Source: Lingula anatina (lineage: Eukaryota; Brachiopoda; Lingulata; Lingulida; Lingulidae). Taken from it: 62,000 nucleotides of DNA. The stretch is taken from assembly GCF_001039355.2 (NCBI RefSeq), contig NW_019774847.1:776034-838033 (forward strand), read 5' to 3'. This document shows, one piece after another, positions 11,268 through 21,844 of the stretch (the first letter of the stretch is position 1; the number at the start of each line of letters is the position of its first letter). Both the position numbers and the translations under genes were made by a program. The notes under the pieces are model-generated. The model was not told the origin of the DNA, did not search any database, and worked only from the letters and a program-made list of their open reading frames with translations.

Positions 11268-11465
11268 TGATACCAGCAACGAGCTCGTATGAAACAAGAA
11301 TTTTATCGGAATGATTATTGAAAACTGAATGCGAAATTAACTGAAATGTATAATTCATTTAATATTATTACTAGGATTGTGTATCATTTAGATATTTCTA
11401 TAGATTTTTAAAACAAAATTTTATGAGAAATTGTTTCAAAATATCCCTATATAAGTAAGATTTAC

Positions 11466-11511
11466 CTCGCTTTTTGCCAAGTCCAAGCAAGAAAGTTGTA
11501 GATGAGGTCAT
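11466..11511 (-). CDS. Candidate alternative first coding exon of PANK4
   Basis: On the minus strand an ATG opens a 15-codon frame (MTSSTTFLLGLGKKR) that ends G|GTAAAT. The split glycine codon has the same phase as PANK4 exon 1, so splicing to exon 2 (10305) would give ...[13 protein letters not shown] in frame. The second copy (16329-16374) differs at two sites, ACT/ACA (Thr) and CGA/CGG (Arg), both synonymous, which supports translation. The frame stays open upstream of the ATG back to an AG near 11571, so it could instead be an internal exon of another gene. I do not recognise the peptide. Confidence 0.4.
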
Positions 11512-11738
11512 GATGAAGCCTCTTTGTGTTTGCTCAACGGTTTCCTCTCCATACCTCTTCACTGTTACCTCCTAAGTGGATCAGGACAAAACTGAAGCAA
11601 AATTATGGATATCTGATTATTCTAGGTCCTTAATATGAAGGTTAAGCGCTGGAATCACACGTTAGGCTGAAGTGAGCGTCGACCTGCCCAAAGCGAAATC
11701 ACCGAATTTTTGCGTGGAATGTAGAGCTATCGTGTAAA

Positions 11739-14725
11739 ATGACTGCTTGCTGTTACACGACCGTCGCCTGCTTAATTTCCCTGAGCCTGCTGGCTAGTAT
11801 AACAGGTAGTTTTATTTTTAATTTTTTTGTTAAATTACGGACCTTGCAGTGATTTATATTTGGTCAATTAATTGAAGATCTAGAGGTCATCTGAAAGTAT
11901 TTATAACCAAACACTAAATAATTATGTTAAATAACATTTTATTAAGGGCTTAAAATTATGTGAACTGTGTCAGTCTTAGCTGTTACTTTTGATTTTTTGC
12001 TGCATTTTCTAAGGCAGGTGCCACTCTGCTTTCTATTTTGAAGGATGTACCATATGTATAAAAAAGGGGGGGGGGGGCAGGTACTCTGAAATTATACTGC
12101 AATATACAGTTTTAAATTTCACATTTATAGTAGAGTCTAAAATATGGAAAAAAGTTCTAGCAAATTTTATCTTATTAGATTTATTATTTATCATATATTT
12201 AATAATTATTTTATTATTTATATTATTAATTTATATATATATATTTCTTTTTTCATCTCTACTCTCAGCTGTTATCTTCGAACTATGTTATTATAAATAA
12301 AAAAACATTCTATTATATATATCATCTTGTTCTTCAGCTGACCCAGACGCCTGCTTCTTTGTGGACCTCGTCTCCCGCTGCAGGACAACTGTGAAACAAT
12401 ATAATGTCACCATAACATCCACTATCAACAAGTGTCACCAGCCAATAGATGTCACTGTAGAGCTACAGGTAAGTTAATATATAATATATAGATGTCACTG
12501 TAGAGCTACAGGTAAGTTAATATATAATATATAGATGTCACTGTAGAGCTACAGGTAAGTTAATATATATAATATATAGATGTCACCATGCAGCTACAGG
12601 TAAGTAAATATATAATGTATAAAGATTTCACTGTAGAGCTACAGGTAAGCTGATATTTATATAATATTTAGATGTCTCCATAGAGCTATAGATTAGTTAT
12701 AGCCTATTAATGCCACTCTGGGGTTTACGTTTTTCCTTAATTTTAGAATATTTAGCCCCTCTTTGTTTGACAAGAAGATAACAATTATGAAAAAATCTCC
12801 AAAAATATTTATGGCGTAAAAAAATTGCAATTTTTATCTTTCATTTAAGAATGACCAGCCACCTTTCACATGGAAGCACACGTTTGCCAATGATGGGGAG
12901 ACACAGCGGATTGGTAACTACACAGAGGAGACGTACATGCAGTTCCAGATTGACAGATATTTCTGGCAGGACAAACCAGAGCTTAGGATGGCTGTAAGGG
13001 AAAATGATTTCAGAAAAAAAAACATCTAATTAATTTACTGATTTTGATGTACAGAGAAATGCGACCAGGGAAAAGACTGTCATCCTCTTTTTAGCAAAAT
13101 GTCTGTTTAGATTCATGAAGGTGTGGTTTCAAACACAACTCCGTGAATTAATTTCCATTCTTTGATTGTAATAGGTGTCCTTTGTTTTTGCTGGTAGATT
13201 ATAAGATAGACTAGACCATGTTGAGCACTGTCAGTGGCTGTTAAAGCACTAACTCCCAGACTAAAGTGAGTGTTGTTTGTTATTCATAGGCCTGGATTAT
13301 AATGTCTAAAGAAGGAGTGAACAGGTTTCTGAAGACCTCCACTATGGTTAGCACAGAAGACTGTCACGGTGAGCCTCTGTGTGTGTGTGTGTGAGTGAGA
13401 GAAAGAGAGAGAGAGAGAGAGAATAAGACCATGGCTATATTATTTTAATTTAATAATCTTTTACGGAGGCCATTCCTTCAGATTTCTGCATATCATCACT
13501 TTTCTGCATATTAATATTATCCTCTTTGCCCTGAGTAATTTTCATTGTATAAGAAGAAGTCTTATTTCAAACTATTGTGCCTGTTGTGTAACATACACTA
13601 TGATGTTTGTCACCAGGTGGCACCACCAACCCTGTAGCTGCAGCCCTTGCTGGGATATTTGTAACTGTCACCGTCATCAGCCTCGGTGTTGCTGTGGGCT
13701 TTGTTTGCTACAAAAGACGCAAACATTCCAAACGTCGCGAGCAGTTAATCTTAAACATGGAGGCCCCAGCAGTAGCTGAACCATTTGCAGACGCAGGTCA
13801 ATCGTCTGCCAACAGAAGACATCATCAGGACAAAAAAGATGCTCCACGAGTCCCAGGTGGATCAAGTGATAAAATTAAAGAAAAAGTTTCAGTGGCACAG
13901 AAAACAACTGTAGATGGGGCTGTGAGCTCTACTGCACTTCAGCCAAGAGAAGCTGATGTCAAGTTTCAGAGCGAGTCTGTCCAAGACAGCATCAATGCCA
14001 AACTGCCCTCTGGTGGCCAGGGGCCCCTTGATTTGGAAGGGGCTGTGGGTTATAGCTTAAACCCTTCACACTCAGGAAAGGTTCCTTTCACTCCTTTTGA
14101 TACAGGGGGTGGTTCCCGAAAACAAAAACACAGGAGTAAACAATCTCACAGGGGGGATGGACTTTATGGAGGAGACATCTATTCGTGCCAATATGGCAGT
14201 CAGTTAAGAAACTCAGGAGGTTTGGATAATAACCAATTTGATCACTCAGTCCATTCTGGAAGAGGGCGAAGAGGAAAAAGAAAAAAAGGAGGACAAAGAT
14301 TCTCAAATCCACCCAGACAAGGGGTGAGCGTTCATCAAGATGGCGGTGAAAAATTTGCAGAAGAACTTTCTGTGCGCCTCTCAAGTCTTCAGAATGAAGA
14401 GTTCAAAAGCAGACAAACAAATGGCTTATACCCTGGCCCAGAGGAGCCTGGGTCTCTTGAGGACCACCCATCTTTGGGAGATGATCATATACTTATTGCC
14501 TCTTTGCACAGGGACCCTGCAGGGCTAGCTGTCTCAGACAGCACACGGCAGACTGCAGACATGACCAATGGGGCACGGACAGACAGGGCTGCCTCAGGCC
14601 ACTCGTTTGGTTATCTGGAACCAGCTGAGGTGGCTCCCTCTAGTGTGACAGTCACGGATAACCCCAATGGGTATGGCGGTGCTAAACCAAAGAGAAAATT
14701 ACCTCAAATGCAGCCAGTTGTCTGA
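11739..14725 (+). CDS. Unrecognised type I membrane protein, copy 1
   Basis: Five exons phase cleanly: 11739-11805, 12338-12468, 12850-12993, 13290-13368 and 13617-14725, total 1530 nt, 509 residues. Exon 1 is a signal peptide (MTACCYTTVACLISLSLLAS). Exons 2-4 make an ectodomain of about 140 residues with four cysteines and N-glycosylation sequons (NVT, NYT). Exon 5 opens with a membrane span (AALAGIFVTVTVISLGVAVG) and a KRRKHSKRR stop-transfer, followed by ~320 cytoplasmic residues. This tail is low in complexity, rich in Gly/Ser/Gln, and has a basic GRGRRGKRKKGG patch. I recognise no domain. The start lies 228 bp from the minus-strand alternative PANK4 exon ATG, an arrangement suggesting a shared promoter. 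Confidence 0.8.
12448..12680. repeat. ~45-bp minisatellite spanning membrane-protein exon 2 donor, copy 1
   Basis: The last ~21 nt of exon 2 plus CAG|GTAAGT and an AT-rich tail repeat five times, then once more in degraded form. Five intact CAG|GTAAG donors result. The true exon end is 12468 if the first donor is used; reading on meets TAA (CAG GTA AGT TAA). The units differ slightly, and unit 3 differs between the two allelic copies. Confidence 0.88.
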
Positions 14726-14831
14726 TTTACAACCTGAATATTTTAGAGGATGTGAAATATGGATGAGAACTGAGAGTTATAAATCATCTTGGCTTAAATG
14801 AATTTAAAAATCCACATACCAAGAGTAACGC

Positions 14832-14832
14832 N
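14832..14832. other. Single-N contig join A
   Basis: One N separates sequence ending in the 3' region of membrane-protein copy 1 from sequence restarting in PANK4 intron 2. The block 9876-14826 is repeated as 14833-19652 in direct orientation. Confidence 0.95.
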
Positions 14833-15186
14833 GGGGTAGGGGTAACCATGGGGTGGGTGGGCTATGGGGTGTGTGTGTAACAATCATGTGGGTGTGACAG
14901 GTGTGTCCTTGAAGATTAAGTACATGAAATCAATGGTATCTCATCACTGTACAATTTGCTAGAGCTCAAAATAATTTAACATAAAACTTAAACAGAACTG
15001 GCATCATAACAGTACTCAGAATGCATAGAATCGTCTAATGCCTTACGTTAAAACAACAGAATAATCTCAGTATACAATGGGAGTAATAGTCCTAAATAGT
15101 ATGCCGAATACACATCAATGCACAGAGTTAGCCACTCTACGTAAAACCATCTTCTTGGACTAGTTCAGTAGCTCTACTATGTGTAC

Positions 15187-16041
15187 CTCCAGATTATTAT
15201 GGCCCTCTGCCAGTAGTGACTTCTTCCTCTGTACTGTGGAAATGTAGGCAAGCTTGGCCAGGGAACCACCTCAATGGAATGAAATGAAAACACATGGGAA
15301 AAATGATGTAATATATCTCCAGCTGAGTGAAGGCAGTAAAAGAATAACATTTCCACCTTTCACCTTTATCCCTCAAATTCTAGCACAGCAGAATCAGCTG
15401 TCACCCTGATCAGTTAATGAATCTAAAAACTACATTAAATAGGGAAGACCGATCGAGGCTAGTTGGACCCCAGGGTAAGTTGCCCCCCCCCATCAATTTA
15501 TAACAAAGTAACTATATGCCTCATGGGGTAAAAGAATTGATCACATCATTTTGTAAAGCGACCGTATCCAATAGTGCTAAGAAAGCGTTGGCAGTGAGTC
15601 CAAATGAAATAATTTAGCATCTAAAAGTAACTTTATTAAAGAGACTTGATGGGGGTCCAATTTACCCCGGGGTCCAACTAGCCCAACTAATAATTAAAAA
15701 CAAAAATTATTAAGAAAATTGGAATTTTTTAAAATTTTTTTCAAATGAAACTTAATATTTTCTTTTAAATAACGGTAGACAAACGTGGTACTTTTAAGTA
15801 TCTATATGTTTTGGCATTCAGTAACCGATCTAGGCGACAGCCGAGTACGAGTATGACTTCTTCAAGTTCCTGTAAAACTCCAATGCATGCACTTATTAAA
15901 CAACAGAGCAATCTGACACAGTGACAGTCGACAGCTTCACAACTTACCTATATCAATTGCAAATCTTTTTGCATTTTTCATATTTCTGAATGCCTCTGCA
16001 TGTGAGAGCTCAATGCTCTTGGCATATTGCGATTCAGCCAT
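15187..16041 (-). CDS. PANK4: PANK4 exons 1-2, second (allelic) copy
   Basis: Exon 1 is 15948-16041 and exon 2 is 15187-15269. Exon 1 is identical to the first copy. Exon 2 differs near its end, giving His-Asn in place of Leu-Asp before NLE. No further PANK4 exons follow because the block stops at the N. Treat as the other allele of the gene at 3260-11178, not as a separate gene. Confidence 0.8.
15442..15687. mobile_element. TA-flanked MITE, second (allelic) copy
   Basis: The same insertion as at 10476-10731. The left end is GGGAAGACCGATCGAGGCTA with a few extra bases, and the right end is eroded after CCAACTAGCCC. Confidence 0.7.
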
Positions 16042-16121
16042 GTCATGACATTAAATGGGTAAATTATTCGCTGCTGCAGTTGCTGCACCTCCCGACCTGC
16101 ATCTGACCTAGTTTCACGCGA

Positions 16122-16130
16122 ACCGGAAGT
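16122..16130 (+). promoter_or_regulatory. ETS/GABP-type site, second copy
   Basis: ACCGGAAGT kept in the second copy of the PANK4 promoter, although the flanking bases differ (ACGGGC against ACCAGC downstream). Confidence 0.4.
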
Positions 16131-16328
16131 TGATACGGGCAACGAGCTCGTATGAAACAAGAATTTTATCGGAATGATTATTGAAAACTGAGTGCGAAGT
16201 TAACTGAAATATATAATTCATTTAATGTTATTACTAGGATTGTGTATCATAAAGATATTTTTATAGATTTTTAAAACAAATTTGTATGAGAAATTGTTTC
16301 AAAATATCCCTATATAAGTAAGATTTAC

Positions 16329-16374
16329 CCCGCTTTTTGCCAAGTCCAAGCAAGAATGTTGTAGATGAGGTCAT
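16329..16374 (-). CDS. Candidate alternative PANK4 first exon, second (allelic) copy
   Basis: Same 15-residue product as the copy at 11466-11511. Both nucleotide differences fall in third codon positions and change no residue. The donor is GGG|GTAAAT here against GAG|GTAAAT in copy 1. Confidence 0.38.
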
Positions 16375-16601
16375 GATGAAGCCTCTTTGTGTTTGCTCAA
16401 CGGTTTCCTCTCCATACCTCTTCACTGTTACCTCCTAAGTGGATCAGGACAAAACTGAAGTGAAATTATGGATATCTGATTATTCTAGGTCCTTAATATG
16501 AAGGTTAAGCGCTGGAATCACACGTTAGGCTGAAGTGAGCGTCGACCTGCCCAAAGCGAAATCACCGAATTTATGCTTGGAATGTAGAGCTATCGTGTAA
16601 A

Positions 16602-19546
16602 ATGACTGCTTGCTGTTACACGACCGTCGCCTGCTTAATTTCCCTGAGCCTGCTGGCTAGTATAACAGGTAGTTTTATTTTTAATTTTTCTGTTAAATTA
16701 CGGACCTTGCAGTGATTTATATTTGGTCAATTAATTGAAGATCTAGAGGTCATCTGAAAGTATTTATAACCAAACACTAAATAATTATGTTAAATAACAT
16801 TTTATTAAGGGCTTAAAATTATGTGAACTGTGTCAGTCTTAGCTGTTACTTTTGATTTTTTGCTGCATTTTCTAAGGCAGGTGCCACTCTGCTTTCTATT
16901 TTGAAGGATGTACCATATGTATAAAAAACGGGGGGGGGGGGGCAGGTACTCTGAAATTATAATGCAATGTACAGTTTTAAATTTCACATTTATAGTAATG
17001 TCTAAAATATGGAAAAAAGTTCTAGCAAATTTTATCTTATTAGATTTATCATTTATCATATATTTAATAATTATTTTATTATTTATATTATTAATTTATA
17101 TATATATTTCTTTTTTCATCTCTACTCTCAGCTGTTATCTTCGAACTATGTTATTATAAATAAAAAAGCATTCTATTATATATATATCATCTTGTTCTTC
17201 AGCTGACCCAGACGCCTGCTTCTTTGTGGACCTCGTCTCCCGCTGCAGGACAACTGTGAAACAATATAATGTCACCATAACATCCACTATCAACAAGTGT
17301 CACCAGCCAATAGATGTCACTGTAGAGCTACAGGTAAGTTAATATATAATATATAGATGTCACTGTAGAGCTACAGGTAAGTTAATATATAATATATAGA
17401 TGTCACCATAGAGCTACAGGTAAGTTAATATATAATATATAGATGTCACCATGCAGCTACAGGTAAGTAAATATATAATGTATAAAGATTTCACTGTAGA
17501 GCTACAGGTAAGCTGATATATAATATTTAGATGTCTCCATAGAGCTATAGATTAGTTATAGCCTATTAATGCCACTCTGGGGTTTACGGTTTTCCTTAAT
17601 TTTAGAATATTTAGCCCCTCTTTGTTTGACAAGAAGATAACAATTATGAAAAAATCTCCAAAAATATTTATGGCGTAAAAAAATGGCAATTTTTATCTTT
17701 CATTTAAGAATGACCAGCCACCTTTCACATGGAAGCACACGTTTGCCAATGATGGGGAGACACAGCGGATTGGTAACTACACAGAGGAGACGTACATGCA
17801 GTTTCAGATTGACAGATATTTCTGGCAGGACAAACCAGAGCTTAGGATGGCTGTAAGGGAAAATGATTTTTTTGGGAAAAAACTAATTAATTTACTGATT
17901 TTGATGTTGAGAGAAATGCGACCAGGGAAAAGACTGTCATCCTCTTTTTAGCAAAATGTCTGTTTAGATTCATTAAGGTCTGGTTTCAAACACAACTCCG
18001 ATTGTAATAGGTGTCCTTAATTTTTGCTGGTAGATTATAAGATAGACTAGACCATGTTGAGCACTGTCAGTGGCTGTTAAAGCACTAACTCCCAGACTAA
18101 AGTGAGTGTTGTTTGTTATTCATAGGCCTGGATTATAATGTCTAAAGAAGGAGTGAACAGGTTTCTGAAGACCTCCACTATGGTTAGCACAGAAGACTGT
18201 CACGGTGAGCCTCTGTGTGTGTGTGAGTGAGAGAAAGAGAGAGAGAATAAGACCATGGCTATATTATTTAAATTTAATCATCTTTTATGGGGGCCATTCC
18301 TTCAGATTTCTGCATATCATCTCTTTTCTACATATTAATATTATCCTCTTTGCCGTGAGTAATTTTCATTGCATAAGAAGAAGTCTTATTTCAAACTATT
18401 TTGCCTATTGTGTAAAGTATACTATGTCTGTCACCAGGTGGCACCACCAACCCTGTAGCTGCGGCCCTCGCTGGGATATTTGTAACTGTCACCGTCATCA
18501 GCCTCGGTGTTGCTGTGGGCTTTGTTTGCTACAAAAGACGCAAACATTCCAAACGTCGCGAGCAGTTAATCTTAAACATGGAGGCCCCAGCAGTAGCTGA
18601 ACCATTCGCAGACGCAGGTCAATCCTCTGCCAACAGAAGACATCATCAGGACAAAAAAGATGCTCCACAAGTGCCAGGTGGATCAAGTGATAAAATTAAA
18701 GAAAAAGTTTCAGTGGCACAGAAAACAACTGTAGATGGGGCTGTGAGCTCTACTGCACTTCAGCCAAGAGAAGCTGATGTCAAGTTTCAGAGCGAGTCTG
18801 TCCAAGACAGTATCAATGCCAAACTGCCCTCTGGTGGCCAGGGGCCCCTTGATTTAGAAGGGGCTGTGGGTTATAGCTTAAACCCTTCACACTCAGGAAA
18901 GGTTCCTTTCACTCCTTTTGATACAGGGGGTGGTTCCCGAAAACAAAAACACAGGAGTAAACAATCTCACAGGGGAGATGGACTTTATGGAGGAGACATC
19001 TATTCGTGCCAATATGGCAGTCAGTTAAGAAACTCAGGAGGTTTGGATAATAACCAATTTGATCACTCAGTCCATTCTGGAAGAGGGCGAAGAGGAAAAA
19101 GAAAAAAAGGAGGACAAAGATTCTCAAATCCACCCAGACAAGGGGTGAGCATTCATCAAGATGGCGGTGAAAAATTTGCAGAAGAACTTTCTGTGCGCCT
19201 CTCAAGTCTTCAGAATGAAGAGTTCAAAAGCAGACAAACAAATGGCTTATACCCTGGCCCAGAGGAGCCTGGGTCTCTCGAGGACCACCCATCTTTGGGA
19301 GATGATCATATACTTATTGCCTCTTTGCACAGGGACCCTGCAGGGCTAGCTGTCTCAGACAGCACACGGCAGGCTGCAGACACGACCAATGGGGCACGGA
19401 CAGACAGGGCCGCCTCAGGCCACTCTTTCAGTTATCTGGAACCAGCTGAGGTGGCTCCTTCTAGTGTGACAGTCATGGATAACCCCAATGGGTATGGCGG
19501 TGCTAAACCAAAGAGAAAATTACCTCAAATGCAGCCAGTTGTCTGA
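16602..19546 (+). CDS. Unrecognised type I membrane protein, copy 2 (probable allele)
   Basis: The exons match copy 1 in length and phase: 16602-16668, 17203-17333, 17709-17852, 18126-18204, 18438-19546. Within the ~340 codons I compared in exon 5 only six residues differ: R/Q, V/I, T/A, M/T, G/S and T/M. Introns differ more, with indels at the GT/GA tract after exon 4 and in the G-run before exon 2. The low coding change against noisy introns supports a real, constrained protein. Its function is unknown. Confidence 0.8.
17313..17545. repeat. ~45-bp minisatellite spanning membrane-protein exon 2 donor, copy 2
   Basis: Same five-plus-one unit structure as in copy 1. The third unit reads ACCATAGAG where copy 1 has ACTGTAGAG, and spacer lengths differ by a few bases. 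Confidence 0.87.
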
Positions 19547-19652
19547 TTTACAACCTTACCTGAATATTTTAGAGGGTGTGAAATATGGATGAGAACTGAG
19601 AGTTATAAATCATCTTGGCTTAAATGAATTTAAAAATCCACATACCAAGAGG

Positions 19653-20113
19653 AGGGCCTTATTCTGGGAGAAAATTTATAAAGCTGGCATATTTTGAAAC
19701 AAGTTTTGTGCCAGAGGAGATCTAAGTTGTGACTTAGATATTCATGCATTTCATATAGCAATTATTTGATCTCTCACTCAAGGTTTTCTTATCTCTGTGT
19801 TGCTTCATGTTATTCAGTATACTGATTACCAAAGTGTCCAGTTGTCTTTCAGTATTTTTCATGTTAGTTTAATGGTACAGGGATTTATACCTTAGTTGCT
19901 GCGATAAACTAGTTTCTAAAGTTTTTATACCTCCTCATTGCCCTAACCCTTAGTGAGGATACACATAGTGAGAGGGCTGAAACACAGGTAAAGCCAACAA
20001 ATAAATGTCAAGTATCAGCTTCTGTATGAGGCACATGTTAAGAAGACCAGTATGGTTTCTCAGGTCAGTCCTGTTGATGACAGCCAGGGTTGTGTCAGTG
20101 TGACAGGTGTGAC
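19653..20113. other. 3' flank of the membrane-protein gene
   Basis: Non-coding sequence following the stop at 19546. It includes an AATAAA hexamer at 20000-20005 and GTGTGACAGGTGTGAC motifs near 20098-20114, similar to the minisatellite motif seen in PANK4 introns. Confidence 0.5.
20000..20005 (+). terminator. Candidate polyadenylation signal, membrane-protein gene
   Basis: AATAAA 454 bp after the stop codon of copy 2. Later candidates exist (AATAAAA near 21049 and near 21706), so the true 3' end is uncertain. Confidence 0.35.
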
Positions 20114-21843
20114 AGTCTGATAGAAACCTTAGTCCATTCCCCATTACTTTGTACTGGTGGCATTCGTCCATATACTTGCTCCGATACTCCACTGCTTAAC
20201 CCGACCTATACTTATTATATTGTACTCAAGACTTTCATTCCTAGGAATTCTATTCCTAGGCCTGCCATTCCTGTCACACCAACTCTGCATCATGTGTTAC
20301 TGGTAGAACAGCTGATGCAGTGTCCTAGCTGCTTTGTTAGATATTGTTTAAGGTTAACGTCTGATTATTTTATCTTTTTGTATACCTGAGCTACAATAGA
20401 CAGCTGTTTGATTTTCCTAGATCTGTTAAAATGGTAGATATTTACTGATATAATCTGTTGCAGGTTTTTTTAATAACATGGAAAAGTTGCAACAAGTCCT
20501 ATGGGGCAGTATGATGTGCTGGATTCAAAGGTTTCCATCAGGGTGTGGTACACATTGAGAGGCCCGAACTTGTGGTTAAGTTTCAGTTTTTATTTTTTAT
20601 TTGTTTTATTATTTATTATTATTTATTATTATTTATAATCATTATCATTTTACAAAATCTCTTTGCCACCTGCTATTTGATAAGTTAAATTAGCCGTGTA
20701 GAATGCTGGAGCTCTTTGTAGGCAACTTCTGGCCAGTTTATCAAGTGGACAATCTCTCAAAATCGACCGGTGTAACGTGACAGAGTCCCCCATGACCGGG
20801 AGTCCGCTTTCCATTCATTTCTACAGGTATTAAAGCCACGCTCTAGATTTTGACCCGCTTAGGTCAGGCTAACCCTAACCATCATAACTAAATGGAGGGT
20901 GGACCTCCTGTTACACGGATCCTCAGTTACGTTACACCTGTCCAGTGAAGTGTAACCCTCACTAGAGGGGCTAAGAAGTCGAGTGTCTCAACGTTTGCCC
21001 AAGGTGTGCTATTAAGTCGTGTTGATAGTCGTGTTCGGTCCTGAAGTTAATAAAATACATTGAAAACGCATCTATATAAGGATCAGTTATGATAGGTAAA
21101 AAGAGTCGGAGCTATTCGGAGCTTGAGGCATACAATGTAGTTCTAATGCGTTGTCAGTGTATTTTATTTATTTCTTTTACAAGATCAATGCGGTGTTAAT
21201 GATGAATCCCCAAAGATGCCCTAAAGTGAACATGTTTCGATTTGGTCGTATTCAACCATTCTGCCGAGATCGTCCCCAAGTTAGATCGTACAAGCCGGGC
21301 TGGGAACACGACACGAGAGAGAGGTCGGTAAATTACCGAAGATCTGACTTTTTTTTTTTTTTTTTTTTGTATTAGAGCAATTTTTCTTTCTATTTATTTA
21401 TTTTCTCGCGATAGTACTTTGTAGAAATAATGTTTTCAGAACTTATTGTTCTGAAGACTTGGCGCCTTTGAATTATGTAACTATACAAGACCATATGCAT
21501 TTACGTGAGAACAGTTATTTTTATGTTTAAAATGTAAAATCTCATCCTGTGTTTTGTGCAGGTAAAATTATTTAAGAACTACTCTCTTTTCAAGTGAGAT
21601 GTTTTTCATATTATTTTAAACTTGAAAAGTTGTCTTTCTGTTTGGATGATTCTAAATCGCGCGCTTTCATTCAAGTATAATGTAATTTGAATATAATATA
21701 TTTGAATAAAACAGTTACTGATTTTTCAACTTCAGTCTCGTGTGATTTTAAAAAAAACTAATTCTTTTTCACTCTCAGGTAGTTTTGACGCTCGAGCTCA
21801 TTTTATAGTCACTTAGGGGTTTTGATCTACAAAAACGATGCCC
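20114..21843. repeat. Non-coding block B, copy 1
   Basis: A 1.7 kb stretch repeated at 21845-23551. It holds the R2 element, ATT-rich tracts, a T-run near 21350, the odd palindrome TCGGTAAATTACCGA just before it, and a GAATAAAA near 21704. A short open frame (MMNPQRCPKV..., 21202-21375) is kept in both copies, but it runs into the T-run and shows amino-acid changes (C/F, R/G), so I do not call it a gene. Confidence 0.7.
20769..20939. mobile_element. R2 element with GGTGTAACGT terminal inverted repeats, copy 1
   Basis: GGTGTAACGT at 20769-20778 is matched by its exact complement ACGTTACACC at 20930-20939. The interior includes CTAGATTTTGACCCGCTTAG and GCTAACCCTAACC. A diverged relative at about 26430-26580 shares TAGATTTTGACCC, TAACCCTAACC and TAATGGAGGG in order. 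Probably a small non-autonomous element family. Confidence 0.6.
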
Positions 21844-21844
21844 N
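21844..21844. other. Single-N contig join B
   Basis: Left sequence ends AAAACGATGCCC and right sequence restarts AGTCTGATAG, which is the beginning of block B copy 1 (20114). Confidence 0.95.

Larger units (their letters stand above)
14833..19652. repeat. Second copy of the 4.9 kb PANK4-exon1/membrane-protein block
   Basis: This interval repeats 9876-14826 with scattered substitutions and small indels in introns and few coding changes. The first copy ends within a few bases of the N and the second begins right after it. That is what unmerged overlapping contigs from two haplotypes would give; a true tandem duplication is less likely. Confidence 0.85.

Noticed and set aside
11115-11297. 60-codon minus-strand frame MFHTSSLLV... 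overlapping PANK4 exon 1
   Set aside because: Out of frame with the MAESQYAK start, which matches the PANK4 family; it covers the 5' leader.
9876-19652. Genuine tandem duplication of the membrane-protein gene
   Set aside because: The copy boundary coincides with a single N, as at two other places; contig overlap of two haplotypes is the simpler reading. Not fully excluded.
21202-21375. Small plus-strand frame MMNPQRCPKV... present in both copies of block B
   Set aside because: Ends in a T-run, has amino-acid changes between copies and no signal peptide or domain; its recurrence is explained by the allelic duplication.
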